Assembly: GCA_900538555.1 (NCBI GenBank)
Contig: UPYI01000003.1
Span: 185,445 to 249,444 of the forward strand
DNA from: an uncultured Porphyromonadaceae bacterium
GTDB taxonomy: Bacteria; Bacteroidota; Bacteroidia; Bacteroidales; Barnesiellaceae
Length of the DNA stretch: 64,000 bases
Direction: 5' to 3'
Part shown: positions 33,701-41,836 of the stretch, in pieces
Layout: each line of letters begins with the position of its first letter
Numbering within the stretch: position 1 is the first letter of the stretch
Position numbers and translations under genes: made by a program
Notes under the pieces: model-generated
What the model saw: only the letters and a program-made list of their open reading frames with translations
The model's database searches: none
What the model was told of the DNA's origin: nothing

Positions 33701-35224
33701 CGATGTAGAGGCAGGTTCCGAATCGAATCCGGCTGCCGAAGCGGTAACCGTATAGCTGTAAGCGGTAAGATCTGCCGGAGCGGGAACTGCGTCGGAGAGT
33801 GAAGTCTGAACCGTAGCACTTTCGATCGTCACGTTATCGGGATGACGTACTACCCGGTAGGTGATTGCCGACGGGTCGATATAGCCGCCATGTATTCCGG
33901 CTACGACCGGCTGCCACGACAACATGAAATTATCGCCGCTACGTTCGAACGAAACGATCACCGGTGCAAGCGGCGTATCATTCCCCACATAAGCCTTAAC
34001 TCTCACTTTGGGACTCGGACCGGCTTCGTTGCTAAGCACAACGGTAAACTCATATTCCCCGGGAGCACCGAGTGTTACAGGCACATTTACGGAAGAACCA
34101 GCCGACGATTTGCCACTTCCCAATACCTGCTTGTCGGCGAGGACTTCATAGCCTACTTCTCCCGCCAGTTCCGCGCCGCCATAGGTCAGCGAAGGAATAC
34201 CGAAAGTGACCTGTCCTTGCAAAGAAGCTCCGGCAAATTCGGCTTTCACATCGACAGCCTGTGCGGGAGCACCGGATTCGGCAGGAGCCTGCGGGAAGAA
34301 CAGACCTGTCACATTATCCTGATTGGGGAAATCGACGAGCAAAGTGGCAGCACCTGTGGTTTTGTCGATCTCATACAAAGAGCCGTTATAGTAATTGGCG
34401 AACGAATAGAAGAAACGACCGGTGGAAGGTTCTATGATACCGCCCGAAGTAAAGTACGGTACAAGTCCGGTACTACCGACCGTGCGCACCGTCTCGCCGG
34501 TATTTTTATCCACTACCGACAGGACACCTTCCATATCGATAACATAAAGAGTACCGTCGGTATCGAAAGCACACGCACTCCACGGCTTTGTATCCAACGA
34601 ACAGATCGGCGTCATTTCCAACGTATTGAAATCGACCGTACCGAAAGCATAGGATTCGGCACCGGATATATTGTCCAGACTGGCGAAGAAACAGCCATAC
34701 ACCTTTCCGCTCACCGGATCAAGAGCCATATCGGACGACATCAGTTCGATCGTAGTCTCCCGCGATTCGATAAGTTCCCAACTGTCCGAATCGTACGAAT
34801 CTATATAATACGTATAGTCGAGGTATCCTTCGCTACGGGCTACATAATAAATTCCATCGACCATCACCGCACCCCGATTGGCAACAATATCCGGAGCGAT
34901 CATTACGAAATCCGCCTCCGGTGTTTGAGGAATAATCTGCACACCTCTTTTACTCTGTGTATTATAAGTCACACTACCACACAAGTCGGTAGGAGCGGCT
35001 TGCACGGCACGGCTGACCTTACGCACAGAAGAGGCAGTGGTAAATCTACGGGCAGCAGGAGTCGAAAGCGGACGACGCATATCGGCACCGGTATTCCCCG
35101 ACACAAGCGGAGTCAGTGCATTATGCCGCACACCGTTTTCTTTTCCGGGAGAGGTTCCCGATGCTGCGTTTGCAATGGCGATAGCCGCCATTACAGAAAA
35201 GCATAAAGTAATAATTTTTTTCAT
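30797..35224 (-). CDS. Large secreted surface protein with FN3 and anchor-J-type domains and C-terminal sorting-like tail
   Basis: 1475 residues. The signal peptide is MKKIITLCFSVMAAIAIANA. Residues about 80-310 look like a beta-propeller or repeated-strand domain (DGTLYVIDMEGVLSVVDKNTGE, GRFFYSFANYYNGSLYEIDKTTG). Then come several FN3-like units (VSFERSGDNFMLSWQPV; VTVSWNPPSVDADGN; VTLTWGNPDMSG) and three MAM/choice-of-anchor-J-like modules marked by DDWLITPP and DDWLISPE and by FIDDITFIPD-like ends. The C-terminus YDLRGIMI...LPAGIYIQNGRKLVVK resembles a type A type IX sorting domain. It shares its plan with the 1535-residue protein at 46894-51501 and is probably a paralog. A -7 box (TATTTTTG, 35295-35302) lies upstream. 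The ligand is unknown. Confidence 0.8.
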   Translation of the reverse strand: MKKIITLCFSVMAAIAIANAASGTSPGKENGVRHNALTPLVSGNTGADMRRPLSTPAARRFTTASSVRKVSRAVQAAPTDLCGSVTYNTQSKRGVQIIPQTPEADFVMIAPDIVANRGAVMVDGIYYVARSEGYLDYTYYIDSYDSDSWELIESRETTIELMSSDMALDPVSGKVYGCFFASLDNISGAESYAFGTVDFNTLEMTPICSLDTKPWSACAFDTDGTLYVIDMEGVLSVVDKNTGETVRTVGSTGLVPYFTSGGIIEPSTGRFFYSFANYYNGSLYEIDKTTGAATLLVDFPNQDNVTGLFFPQAPAESGAPAQAVDVKAEFAGASLQGQVTFGIPSLTYGGAELAGEVGYEVLADKQVLGSGKSSAGSSVNVPVTLGAPGEYEFTVVLSNEAGPSPKVRVKAYVGNDTPLAPVIVSFERSGDNFMLSWQPVVAGIHGGYIDPSAITYRVVRHPDNVTIESATVQTSLSDAVPAPADLTAYSYTVTASAAGFDSEPASTSVIALGEIHPPYFPSFVGENPLMLYTTIDGNEDGQVWSAYRWNETTVSLSLKYNTSKALDDWLITPPIALEAGKSYKISFNTFAGDPYYPERLEVKWGNAPTVEGMTHELLEPTDITVARREPLHVEKYIVPEESGTYFIGFHGISDAYADYLFVQDFEIAAGMSRENVAAQVGSFTVTPDPAGALQAVVSMTAPEKDVEGNPLVSLTKVELYRDLVLVNTFSDPQLGSRLEFTDVVDVKGLHTYRAIPYTEAGAGVASDDISCYLGINVPGKVENLSAVEIDGDGMVTVSWNPPSVDADGNLIVPGIITYTLVDISNPEPITLFENKPETSYTYQAAPAGSKQNLMQWQVTAHTEAGSGIDAKSIFIPVGTPYRTPFKESFYGGNVSSVVYANNIAGRGMWDLYDESYGIMPHDGDNGYAGMTGTQVGDAAALGMGKITIPQTNPGMWLYAYHINTGVENENTLAVEANTGSGWEPVATVAMKDLPVVSAWNRITVKLDKYAGKVAQFRFVATTRTYTNTLIDNVQIGTLHDVDLAAERISVPSKVRAGEPFGVSVTLGNHGALEANGYHVQLFRDGQMVASADGAAIAPGMRASVDFTEQLHVMSPESAEYHAVVVHDNDGDPDNNISSSASVMLDKPALPVVADLQAQRSENTVTLTWGNPDMSGMLPDPVVEGFEEAEPFAVNQVDGWTFVDVDGAPTWLLSGKTFPNQGSEMAYIVFDDTHEFADEYLMAHAGHKYLTCMAAKLVAPEHNDDWLISPELCGASQTISFFAKSYTTQYGYETIEVYYSRGGKEIADFVKVSGDHPIEIPEGWTSYSFTLPDGARYFAIRCTSSDRCAMMIDDITFIPDAELPDIDIVGYNIYRDGTKLNDTPVNGFSYSDNVADNLIHRYGVTVVYDRGESAISNIVDVDTSGVEDVFYAPGSAGDNNVYDLRGIMIIRNATPQQIETLPAGIYIQNGRKLVVK

Positions 35225-35370
35225 AAGGATGGAATTTTATGATAAATGATTCGCATAAGATTCGGGAACAGCCGGCACAGACCGACCCCATACACAAAAA
35301 TACCACCTCGAAGCAATAAAAAAAATAACCTATGTTAATAATTTCGCCCGATAATCGGGTTATAATATTT

Positions 35371-35967
35371 TTATTTAGTGCTTTTTTCTTCGAAATTGAT
35401 AGATTTCGTAATACGGCTAAGATGTATCTCCGACATCCCGAGATAAGAGGCAATAGCTTTCTTCGGTACATTTTTAAGCAACTCCGGACGACAGTTTTTA
35501 AGCCATTTGTAACGCCACAAAGCATCGCCGCTCATTATATGGGCTTTTAGCTCCGCATAGTAATTCCGGCGGGAGAAAACACCTGCAACCCACATGGCAA
35601 ACCGGGCATGCTGCTCCACAAGCAAATCGAATACCTCTTTCTTCATTCGCAACACCGTCACCCGGGAACAAGCCTCGATCCTCAGAATCGACGGTTCGTT
35701 GCGGGAAAAGCAGTGCATCGAAGTGACGAACGTGCCCGACAAGCCGAAACTGATGTTGTTCTCGGTCCCGTCTTGAAGCATATAACCGCGCACCACCCCC
35801 TCTTTAATGATATAAATATCGGGATCGGTCTCGCCTATATCTATTATGGCATCGCCCCGCTTAAACGAAATCGGGTCCGAATGACCGACGATCATATTAA
35901 AAATTTCATCGGTCAGCAAATAATCCGACTCTTCGCTCAATGCTTCTCTAAACGCACTCCCATTCAT
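35371..35967 (-). CDS. Crp/Fnr family transcriptional regulator
   Basis: 198 residues from MNGSAFREALSEESDYLL. A cyclic-nucleotide-binding-like barrel (about 20-125) includes FKRGDAIIDIGETDPDIYIIKEGVVRGYM. The C-terminal helix-turn-helix is in VPKKAIASYLGMSEIHLSRITKSI. This short-tail type is frequent in Bacteroidota, and its effector is unknown. The frame is open back to 36015, but the -7 box at 36002-36009 lies downstream of that ATG, so the start at 35967 is preferred. It is divergent from the AraC gene. Confidence 0.88.
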   Translation of the reverse strand: MNGSAFREALSEESDYLLTDEIFNMIVGHSDPISFKRGDAIIDIGETDPDIYIIKEGVVRGYMLQDGTENNISFGLSGTFVTSMHCFSRNEPSILRIEACSRVTVLRMKKEVFDLLVEQHARFAMWVAGVFSRRNYYAELKAHIMSGDALWRYKWLKNCRPELLKNVPKKAIASYLGMSEIHLSRITKSINFEEKSTK

Positions 35968-36001
35968 GACCTGCTTGTGATAATCTGTTTGCTTAACGAA
36001 A

Positions 36002-36084
36002 CAAAGATAACGCAAATCGAGAGCAAAGACATCAAACTGGTTTGAATGACTTTGCCGAGATGCAGCTTATCTTCTACAAAATTA
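36002..36084 (-). repeat. Promoter-like repeat, copy 5 (upstream of the Crp-type gene, 83 bp)
   Basis: It runs from TATCTTTG (36002-36009) to TAATTTTG (36077-36084) on the minus strand. The central inverted repeat is TCAAAC-TG-GTTTGA (36032-36045). TTTG at 36033-36036 is 23 bases from the -7 box, longer than ideal. The flank GCTTATCTTCTACAAA matches the other copies. Confidence 0.75.
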
Positions 36085-36376
36085 CGTACAATTTATGATT
36101 TCTCATAATGACAACGCACTTATCGTATAGGAATTTCAGTCTGTCCCATTTGAACGCAGGAGAACGGAGGCAGCCTGACGAAACGGGATTGCACATACGG
36201 CATTCCCGTTTTGCCCAATCGCACCGGCGGCGATCATACAAAATCGACGAATTATCGTGCAATTCTGCAAATGGATCTATTTTAATTCCATTTCAGACTC
36301 AGCCTTTTGCAATTCTTTCCCTACTTTTACCCAAACGAATTATACAAAAGCCCAAATCGTGTCGTCCAGTCAAAGC
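36085..36376. other. Leader of the AraC gene
   Basis: The AraC frame is open from 36257, but residues before the ATG at 36377 look non-coding. No clean promoter was found. Confidence 0.35.
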
Positions 36377-37216
36377 ATGTTGAACATAGAAGAACTCGAA
36401 GCCAACCGTCAAACGGTATCGGCTCATAAATACGGCTTCTTCCTATGCAAAGCCGGGGAAGCCCGAATACTGTTAGGTTCGAATATCTACTCAATATCGT
36501 GCAATCATTTATGTATCTACACACCCAATACGTTTTTTCAGATTCTCGAAAAGAGCAACGACCTGAAAGGCATATTGAAAGAAAATGATGTAGATGCCTA
36601 TTATCCGGCAATCGGATCGATCGATATTCGCAAACGGCTGCAAATACGCGATTTGCCCTGCGTAAAAATATCGAAAGAACAGGCAGACGAAATCGTCCGG
36701 CTCGCCGACATGACAGAAGAGAAACAAGCCCAACCGACGGAAAATATTACAACAGCCATCCGCAACGATTTCCTGCGTTATATCGAATACGCCCTTTGCC
36801 TGAAAGTGCTTGAAGTCTATTTCGCCAACACCCCTATCGTTGCCGTACCGCACGACAAAAGAGATACAACGCTAAACCGGTTTCTCATATCGGTGCACGA
36901 GAACTGCCAACGACACCGATCGGTGCAATATTACGCCGGCGAGCAACACCTTTCGCCCTATTATTTCTCGTCCATTATCAAAAGCAGAAGCGGGAAAAGC
37001 GCATTACAATGGATCGAAAACGTAACCATGTCCTTCGCCCGACAATACCTGACCTGCACCGATATGAGTATCAAAGAGATTGCCGGGCGAATGAATTTCC
37101 CCGACCAATCCTCTTTCGCCCGTTATTTCAAGCGTCATGCAGGATGCACCCCGGCTGAGTTCCGGAAGAAAAAGATTCAAGATAAATCGACAACCAATCC
37201 AAAAAGAGAGATATGA
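36377..37216 (+). CDS. AraC family transcriptional regulator
   Basis: 279 residues from MLNIEELEANRQTVSAHKYG. An N-terminal cupin-like sensor (about 1-150; FFLCKAGEARILLGSNIYSI, CIYTPNTFFQILEKS) is followed by two helix-turn-helix units: VQYYAGEQHLSPYYFSSIIKSRSG and MSIKEIAGRMNFPDQSSFARYFKRHAGCTPAEFRK. The second carries the AraC signature. It overlaps the next gene by four bases (ATGA), so the NAD(P)-binding protein is probably its partner or target. The signal molecule is unknown. Confidence 0.9.
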   Translation: MLNIEELEANRQTVSAHKYGFFLCKAGEARILLGSNIYSISCNHLCIYTPNTFFQILEKSNDLKGILKENDVDAYYPAIGSIDIRKRLQIRDLPCVKISKEQADEIVRLADMTEEKQAQPTENITTAIRNDFLRYIEYALCLKVLEVYFANTPIVAVPHDKRDTTLNRFLISVHENCQRHRSVQYYAGEQHLSPYYFSSIIKSRSGKSALQWIENVTMSFARQYLTCTDMSIKEIAGRMNFPDQSSFARYFKRHAGCTPAEFRKKKIQDKSTTNPKREI

Positions 37217-37854
37217 AAATTGCAGTATTCGGTGCCACCGGCATCGTAGGAAACGCCATCGTAAAAGAGGCTTTGAAAAAAGGTCATTATGTAACCGTAC
37301 TGACACGAGATGCAAAAAAAGTGCCTGTCCTCCACGAACGGCTGCGTATCGTGGAAGGCAATGTGACCGACCGCAACGTAATCCGCAACGTTCTGGACGG
37401 ACAAGATGCCGTCATACAATCCTTAGGCATCGGCGGAAAAGGGAGCGGCAAACCTACCACATTCGTATCCGAAACCAACCGGCTGATTATGGAAGAGATG
37501 AAACGCATGAACGTCAGCCGGCTGATCGCCATCAGTGCCATCGGAGCCGGCGACAGCCTCACCTTTCTGCCCTGGATTTACCGTAAAGTCATTCTACCCG
37601 TATTCATGAAATGGTTTCAAGCGATTATCGACGACAAAGACCGGATGGAACCCATGATACGGGAAAGCGGACTCGACTGGACTATCGTCCGCTGCACCAC
37701 CGTCAAGAAATGTCCTCCGCGCGGAAAGGTCAATGCCTCGCTCGACGGAAAGAAACTGAAATACAGCATCTCCGACACAGACATGGCTGAATTTACGGTA
37801 GCCCAATTGTCCGACCTCCGGTTCTTAAAAAAATCGCCGACCATAAGCAACTGA
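37213..37854 (+). CDS. NAD(P)-binding Rossmann protein, NmrA/atypical SDR type
   Basis: 213 residues. The N-terminal nucleotide-binding motif is GATGIVGNAIVKEAL (8-22), with a basic residue after strand 2 (LTRDAKK), suggesting NADP(H). SAIGAGDS and the absence of a normal YxxxK catalytic pair place it among atypical SDR proteins such as YwnB or biliverdin-reductase-B-like flavin reductases. WTIVRCTTV is the conserved strand after the substrate region. It is translated with the AraC gene (4-base overlap) and may protect against a redox or flavin stress, but that is inference. Confidence 0.87.
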   Translation: MKIAVFGATGIVGNAIVKEALKKGHYVTVLTRDAKKVPVLHERLRIVEGNVTDRNVIRNVLDGQDAVIQSLGIGGKGSGKPTTFVSETNRLIMEEMKRMNVSRLIAISAIGAGDSLTFLPWIYRKVILPVFMKWFQAIIDDKDRMEPMIRESGLDWTIVRCTTVKKCPPRGKVNASLDGKKLKYSISDTDMAEFTVAQLSDLRFLKKSPTISN

Positions 37855-37954
37855 TAGACAAGCAGAAGAATCGAATACATAGAAAAGAAGAAAACTTTTG
37901 TCCGGACAGATCGCATACCGTCTCCGGCTCTGACGGGGGACAAAAGCAACAGAT

Positions 37955-38000
37955 CGGATCGTTCTCGAAAAAAACAGAGTTCGATCCGGTTCTTTTTTTT
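37955..38000 (+). terminator. Terminator of the AraC-SDR operon
   Basis: CGGATCG (37955-37961) pairs with CGATCCG (37982-37988), followed by eight T (37993-38000). A second inverted repeat, CTTTTGTCC (37895-37903) with GGACAAAAG (37938-37946), precedes it. Confidence 0.75.
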
Positions 38001-38073
38001 AGAAGAACCGCGCCATTTCGCAGTTCAAACCTCCACAAAATCGATTTGCTTCTTTTATTCAAAAGAATATTAT

Positions 38074-38081
38074 TACATTTG
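38074..38081 (+). promoter_or_regulatory. Putative -7 box of recR
   Basis: TACATTTG matches TAnnTTTG, 73 bp before the recR ATG. TTTG at 38045-38048 is 25 bases away, somewhat too far. Confidence 0.5.
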
Positions 38082-38154
38082 CAGGCGTTCGCATCCGACC
38101 CGAAGAAACGGAGAGGGGCGATCCGTGCAACCATAGCATCCCGACCATAACGAT

Positions 38155-38778
38155 ATGAACCGACAATATCCTTCGACACTGCTCGAAAACGCCGTAAACG
38201 AATTTGCAAAACTGCCCGGCATCGGACGGAAAACCGCCTTGCGTCTGGTGTTGCACCTGCTACGCCAAGACACGCCTGCCGTGGAACTGTTCGGCAATAC
38301 CATGATCAGGTTGCGCAAGGAAATCAAATATTGCACCGTATGTCATAACATCTCCGACGAAGAAGTCTGCTCGATCTGCTCCGACCCGTCGCGGGATCTC
38401 TCCACGGTGTGTGTCGTGGAAAATGTCAAGGAGGTAATGGTAGTGGAAAACACCCGGCAGTTCCACGGATTATATCACGTGTTGGGCGGTATCATATCGC
38501 CGATGGACGGAATAGGTCCTTCCGATCTGGAAATAGACAGTTTAGTAGCCCGCGTCGCCGCAGGCGGGGTGAAAGAGGTTATCCTCGCCCTAAGCGCAAC
38601 AATGGAGGGAGACACGACCAACTTCTACATATTCCGAAAACTAGCACCTTTCGATGTCAAGATTTCGATTATCGCCCGTGGCGTATCGGTAGGCGACGAA
38701 CTCGAATATACCGACGAAATCACATTAGGGCGTTCGATCCTGAACCGCACCCCATTTAACGACAGCTACAAAGCATAA
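38155..38778 (+). CDS. recR: Recombination protein RecR
   Basis: 207 residues. A helix-hairpin-helix (LPGIGRKTALRLVLHLL, 20-36) is followed by a zinc finger with Cys60, Cys63, Cys72 and Cys75 (CTVC...CSIC), a Toprim domain (VCVVENVKEVMVVENTRQF; YHVLGGIISPMDGIGPSDL) and a C-terminal Walker-B-like end (ARGVSVGDELEYTDEITLGRSI). RecR works with RecO and RecF to load RecA on gapped DNA. Length and motifs are standard. Confidence 0.97.
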   Translation: MNRQYPSTLLENAVNEFAKLPGIGRKTALRLVLHLLRQDTPAVELFGNTMIRLRKEIKYCTVCHNISDEEVCSICSDPSRDLSTVCVVENVKEVMVVENTRQFHGLYHVLGGIISPMDGIGPSDLEIDSLVARVAAGGVKEVILALSATMEGDTTNFYIFRKLAPFDVKISIIARGVSVGDELEYTDEITLGRSILNRTPFNDSYKA

Positions 38779-38849
38779 ACTTTTTATTGCCGGCACGGCA
38801 CACTAAATCGAAGCACGAGCCGTTACATTAATATAGATTCTTGATTATC

Positions 38850-40034
38850 GTGAAAAAACTAAGCATCATCCTTGTAAACTATCGGGTAAAGTATTTTTTA
38901 GAACAGGCTTTGCTTTCGGTACGGGCAGCAGTATCGCCTGCCTGCGATGCTGAAATTTTTGTCGTAGACAATCACTCGGGAGACGACTCCATGGCTTACC
39001 TGAAACCGAGGTTTCCCGAAGTGACTTTTATCGAGAATCAAGAAAACAGCGGCTTTGCCAAAGCCAACAACCAGGCTATCGCCCGATCGACAGGTGAATA
39101 CATCCTGCTGTTGAATCCCGATACGGTAATCGGAGAAAACACACTGACCGAAGTTTGCCAATTCATGGACAGCCATCCCGATGCCGGCGGGTTAGGGGTG
39201 AAAATGCTCAATGGCGAAGGCCGGTTTCTACCGGAATCGAAACGGGGATTTCCCTCGCCGTGGACCTCATTCTGCAAAATTTTCGGATTGGCGGCATTAG
39301 CTCCCCGTTCCCGTCTGTTCGGCAAATATCATTTGCGCTACCTGTCCGAAAATGAAATTCATCCGGTCGATATTTTATCGGGTGCATTCATGTTGCTGCG
39401 CAAAACGGCTATCGAACGTTGCGGCGTATTGGACGAAACATTTTTCATGTATGGCGAAGACATCGACCTGTCGTACCGCATCACCCTCGCCGGATATAAG
39501 AACTATTACCTGCCTACGCCTATCATCCATTATAAAGGAGAAAGCACCAAAAAATATACGCTTAAATATGTCAGGATATTCTACGGGGCCATGCTGATCT
39601 TCTTCAAGAAGCATTACCCCCATTACCGTATATTCTATGCGCTGCTTATCAAATCGGCAATCGCCCTACGCGCCCTATACGACCTGACGGTGCAATGGAT
39701 CGGATTTCCTTTCCGATACTGGAAAAAACGGAGACTTTCCGCCCGACAAATCCACTGGCACATTATCAGCGAATTTCCCGACCGGATACGTTCCGTCATA
39801 GCTGCACATTATCCCGAAGCCGCCGTTTCGGTCTATCGTCATGCCCAACAGGTTTTCGACAACGCGACGACTCAGCCCAACACCAGCGACCGGATAGTTT
39901 TCGACCGCGGGTCGATGTGCTACGACGACATCATCCGGACAATCGGCAACCACAGCCGCAAAGGACACGACTTTTACATTTATTCGCCCGACAGCGGGAT
40001 CATCGTTTCATCACAAGAAATTTTGAAATCATGA
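38850..40034 (+). CDS. Glycosyltransferase family 2
   Basis: About 394 residues from a GTG start (VKKLSIILVNYRVKYFLEQ). A TTG nine bases upstream could also be used, but relatives begin at KKLS. The GT-A domain (about 1-230) shows ILVNYRVKYFLEQAL, VDNHSGDDS, the DxD-type site in LLLNPDTVIGENTL, and MYGEDIDLSYRITLAGYKNYY (catalytic ED). A hydrophobic, basic region at about 255-300 probably lies on the membrane. The C-terminal 90 residues have no recognised fold. It is related to rhamnosyl- or galactosyl-type transferases for surface glycans. The acetyltransferase gene overlaps its end by four bases. Confidence 0.88.
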   Translation: MKKLSIILVNYRVKYFLEQALLSVRAAVSPACDAEIFVVDNHSGDDSMAYLKPRFPEVTFIENQENSGFAKANNQAIARSTGEYILLLNPDTVIGENTLTEVCQFMDSHPDAGGLGVKMLNGEGRFLPESKRGFPSPWTSFCKIFGLAALAPRSRLFGKYHLRYLSENEIHPVDILSGAFMLLRKTAIERCGVLDETFFMYGEDIDLSYRITLAGYKNYYLPTPIIHYKGESTKKYTLKYVRIFYGAMLIFFKKHYPHYRIFYALLIKSAIALRALYDLTVQWIGFPFRYWKKRRLSARQIHWHIISEFPDRIRSVIAAHYPEAAVSVYRHAQQVFDNATTQPNTSDRIVFDRGSMCYDDIIRTIGNHSRKGHDFYIYSPDSGIIVSSQEILKS

Positions 40035-40564
40035 ACGGGTGGTTGTCGGGAGATAAAATATCGCTACGTGCGCTGGAACCGGAAGATCTGGATTGGCTGT
40101 TCCGCTGGGAAAACGATTCAGCCCTATGGGTGTACGGGCATACCGTTGCCCCCTATTCCCGGTACCTGCTGAAAGAGTATCTGCAAAATTACAGCAGCGA
40201 CATCTATAAAGACGGGCAACTCCGGCTGATGATCGTAAACAACAAAGACAACGACCGGCTGGGGCTGATCGATCTGTTCGATTTCGATTTCCGCAACCGC
40301 AGGGCATCGGTAGGGATTCTTGTCGATTCGGAGCAACAACAGAAAGGATATGGAACGGAAGCGTTGGAGCTATTGACCCGATATGCGTTCGAATGGCTGC
40401 AACTGCACTCGCTGAACGCAATTGTCGCCGCCCCCAATGAAGCAAGCCGGAAACTTTTTACCCGCTGCGGATTCGAAACGATAGCCGTACTGCCCGAGTG
40501 GTTTATACTGGACGGCAAGTACCACGATGCCATGTGGCTGCAACGCATCGACCGCAAAAAATAA
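40031..40564 (+). CDS. GNAT family N-acetyltransferase (RimJ/RimL type)
   Basis: 177 residues. GNAT motifs: ISLRALEPEDLDWLFRWEND at the start, the acetyl-CoA loop in VGILVDSEQQQKGYGTEALELL (QQKGYG for the usual Q/RxxGxG/A), and NAIVAAPNEASRKLFTRCGFE near the end. The family acetylates amino groups of proteins, antibiotics or sugars; the substrate is unknown. The start ATG lies in ATGA overlapping the glycosyltransferase stop, so the two are translationally coupled, which suggests work on the same glycan or peptide. Confidence 0.9.
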   Translation: MNGWLSGDKISLRALEPEDLDWLFRWENDSALWVYGHTVAPYSRYLLKEYLQNYSSDIYKDGQLRLMIVNNKDNDRLGLIDLFDFDFRNRRASVGILVDSEQQQKGYGTEALELLTRYAFEWLQLHSLNAIVAAPNEASRKLFTRCGFETIAVLPEWFILDGKYHDAMWLQRIDRKK

Positions 40565-40570
40565 ACGGAA

Positions 40571-41164
40571 TCAGTTATAATAAGGTTGCGGCGGGCAAGC
40601 AAGCCATTTACGGTAGTCCGCTCCCATCGACGCGACTACCTTGCGCCAGAATTTATCCCCCTCGCCTTGCAGGCAGGTAGCAGGCGACAACATATCGGAC
40701 ACAGCCCAAACTCCATCTTCTATCTCTTTTTCGAGCTGACAAGGCGACCAACCGCTATAACCGATGAAGAACCGTATGGAATCGAGATCTCCCGTCTGTT
40801 TCAGATAACCTTTCACCATTTCGAAATCGCCGCCGATATACAGTCCGGGGACAATCTCGATAGCTCCCGGTATCGACTCCCAAACATGGACATAGTACAA
40901 TTGGTCGGACGAAACAGGTCCACCGAAAAACAGCGGGATCTCCGGCAGTTCTTTCAATTCAGGAAACAGATCGTTCAACTTCAATGAACTGCAATTGTTC
41001 AACACCAGCCCCATCGTACCGTGAACATCATCATTTTCAATGATACAGATCACCGACCGGTGAAAATATTCGTCTGTAAAGAAAGGTTGCGCTACAAGCA
41101 ATAGTCCGACAGCAGGAGTTTTTTGCCGCCGTTCAACCCGAAATATACCGGATTTCAATTTCAT
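40571..41164 (-). CDS. YqgE/AlgH family protein
   Basis: 197 residues. Family signatures are GLLLVAQPFFTDEYFHRSVI, HGTMGLVLNNCSSLKLNDL, LFFGGPVSSDQLYYVHVWE and FFIGYSGWSPCQLEKEIEDG. The structure is known for several members, but the biochemical function is not. Convergent with the GNAT gene (six bases between stops). Confidence 0.93.
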   Translation of the reverse strand: MKLKSGIFRVERRQKTPAVGLLLVAQPFFTDEYFHRSVICIIENDDVHGTMGLVLNNCSSLKLNDLFPELKELPEIPLFFGGPVSSDQLYYVHVWESIPGAIEIVPGLYIGGDFEMVKGYLKQTGDLDSIRFFIGYSGWSPCQLEKEIEDGVWAVSDMLSPATCLQGEGDKFWRKVVASMGADYRKWLACPPQPYYN

Positions 41165-41446
41165 ACCTATTACTTTTTTTAATTTGAAAAACTGAAAATA
41201 ATCTCACAAAAAACAAAAAAAATAGGGAAAGAGACTGAATATAGTATTGGAAATAATTGTGTTTTTAAATATACGTCTTTTTTTGAACTTCATTCCGATC
41301 AGGTTTTTTCTTTTCTATTTTTTTAACACATTAGAATCCAACCGCTCTTTCCACCCGCCCAAAATTCTGCGAATATCTACATTTCAAAGATTTATCGCAT
41401 CGGATACGAATTTTACCACCTCATCTTTGCCTTCAAAAAAAACAGT

Positions 41447-41797
41447 ATGGACTTTCATTTCATATTATCGCTAATCGGGACATTGGGCGGATTCGAAGCC
41501 ATCCGCTGGGGAATCACCTACTTCATGAACCGAAAAAGCGAAGGCAGAAAATCGGAGGCTTCGGCAGAAGCGATGGAAATGGACAATAACCAACGCCAGA
41601 TAAACTGGTTGGAAACCCGGCTGTCGCAACGCGATGCAAAGATAGATGTTCTGTACACCGAACTGCGTAATGAGCAGACCCGTTGTTTGGAGTGGATTCA
41701 CAAATGCCACGAAGCCGAACTGCAACTGAAAGAGTTGGATATACGCCGGTGCGATGTACGCAAATGTGCAAACCGCAAACCGCCCGGCGACTTTTAA
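41447..41797 (+). CDS. Small membrane protein with coiled coil, phage-lysis-module-like
   Basis: 116 residues. A short N-terminal hydrophobic helix (FHFILSLIGTLGGFEAIRWG) is followed by a charged coiled coil (about 35-95; NNQRQINWLETRLSQRDAKI, QTRCLEWIHKCHEAELQLKEL) and a Cys/Arg-rich end (RRCDVRKCANRKPPGDF). Proteins of this shape with an RCxxxxCxxRxPPxGF-like end occur in Bacteroidota prophage lysis regions next to amidase and spanin genes; that is from memory, not a search. A holin-like or accessory role is possible. The next gene starts 39 bp later. Confidence 0.6.
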   Translation: MDFHFILSLIGTLGGFEAIRWGITYFMNRKSEGRKSEASAEAMEMDNNQRQINWLETRLSQRDAKIDVLYTELRNEQTRCLEWIHKCHEAELQLKELDIRRCDVRKCANRKPPGDF

Positions 41798-41836
41798 GAC
41801 CTTCCCCGCCTTTTATTCTACTTATTGCTACTATAC

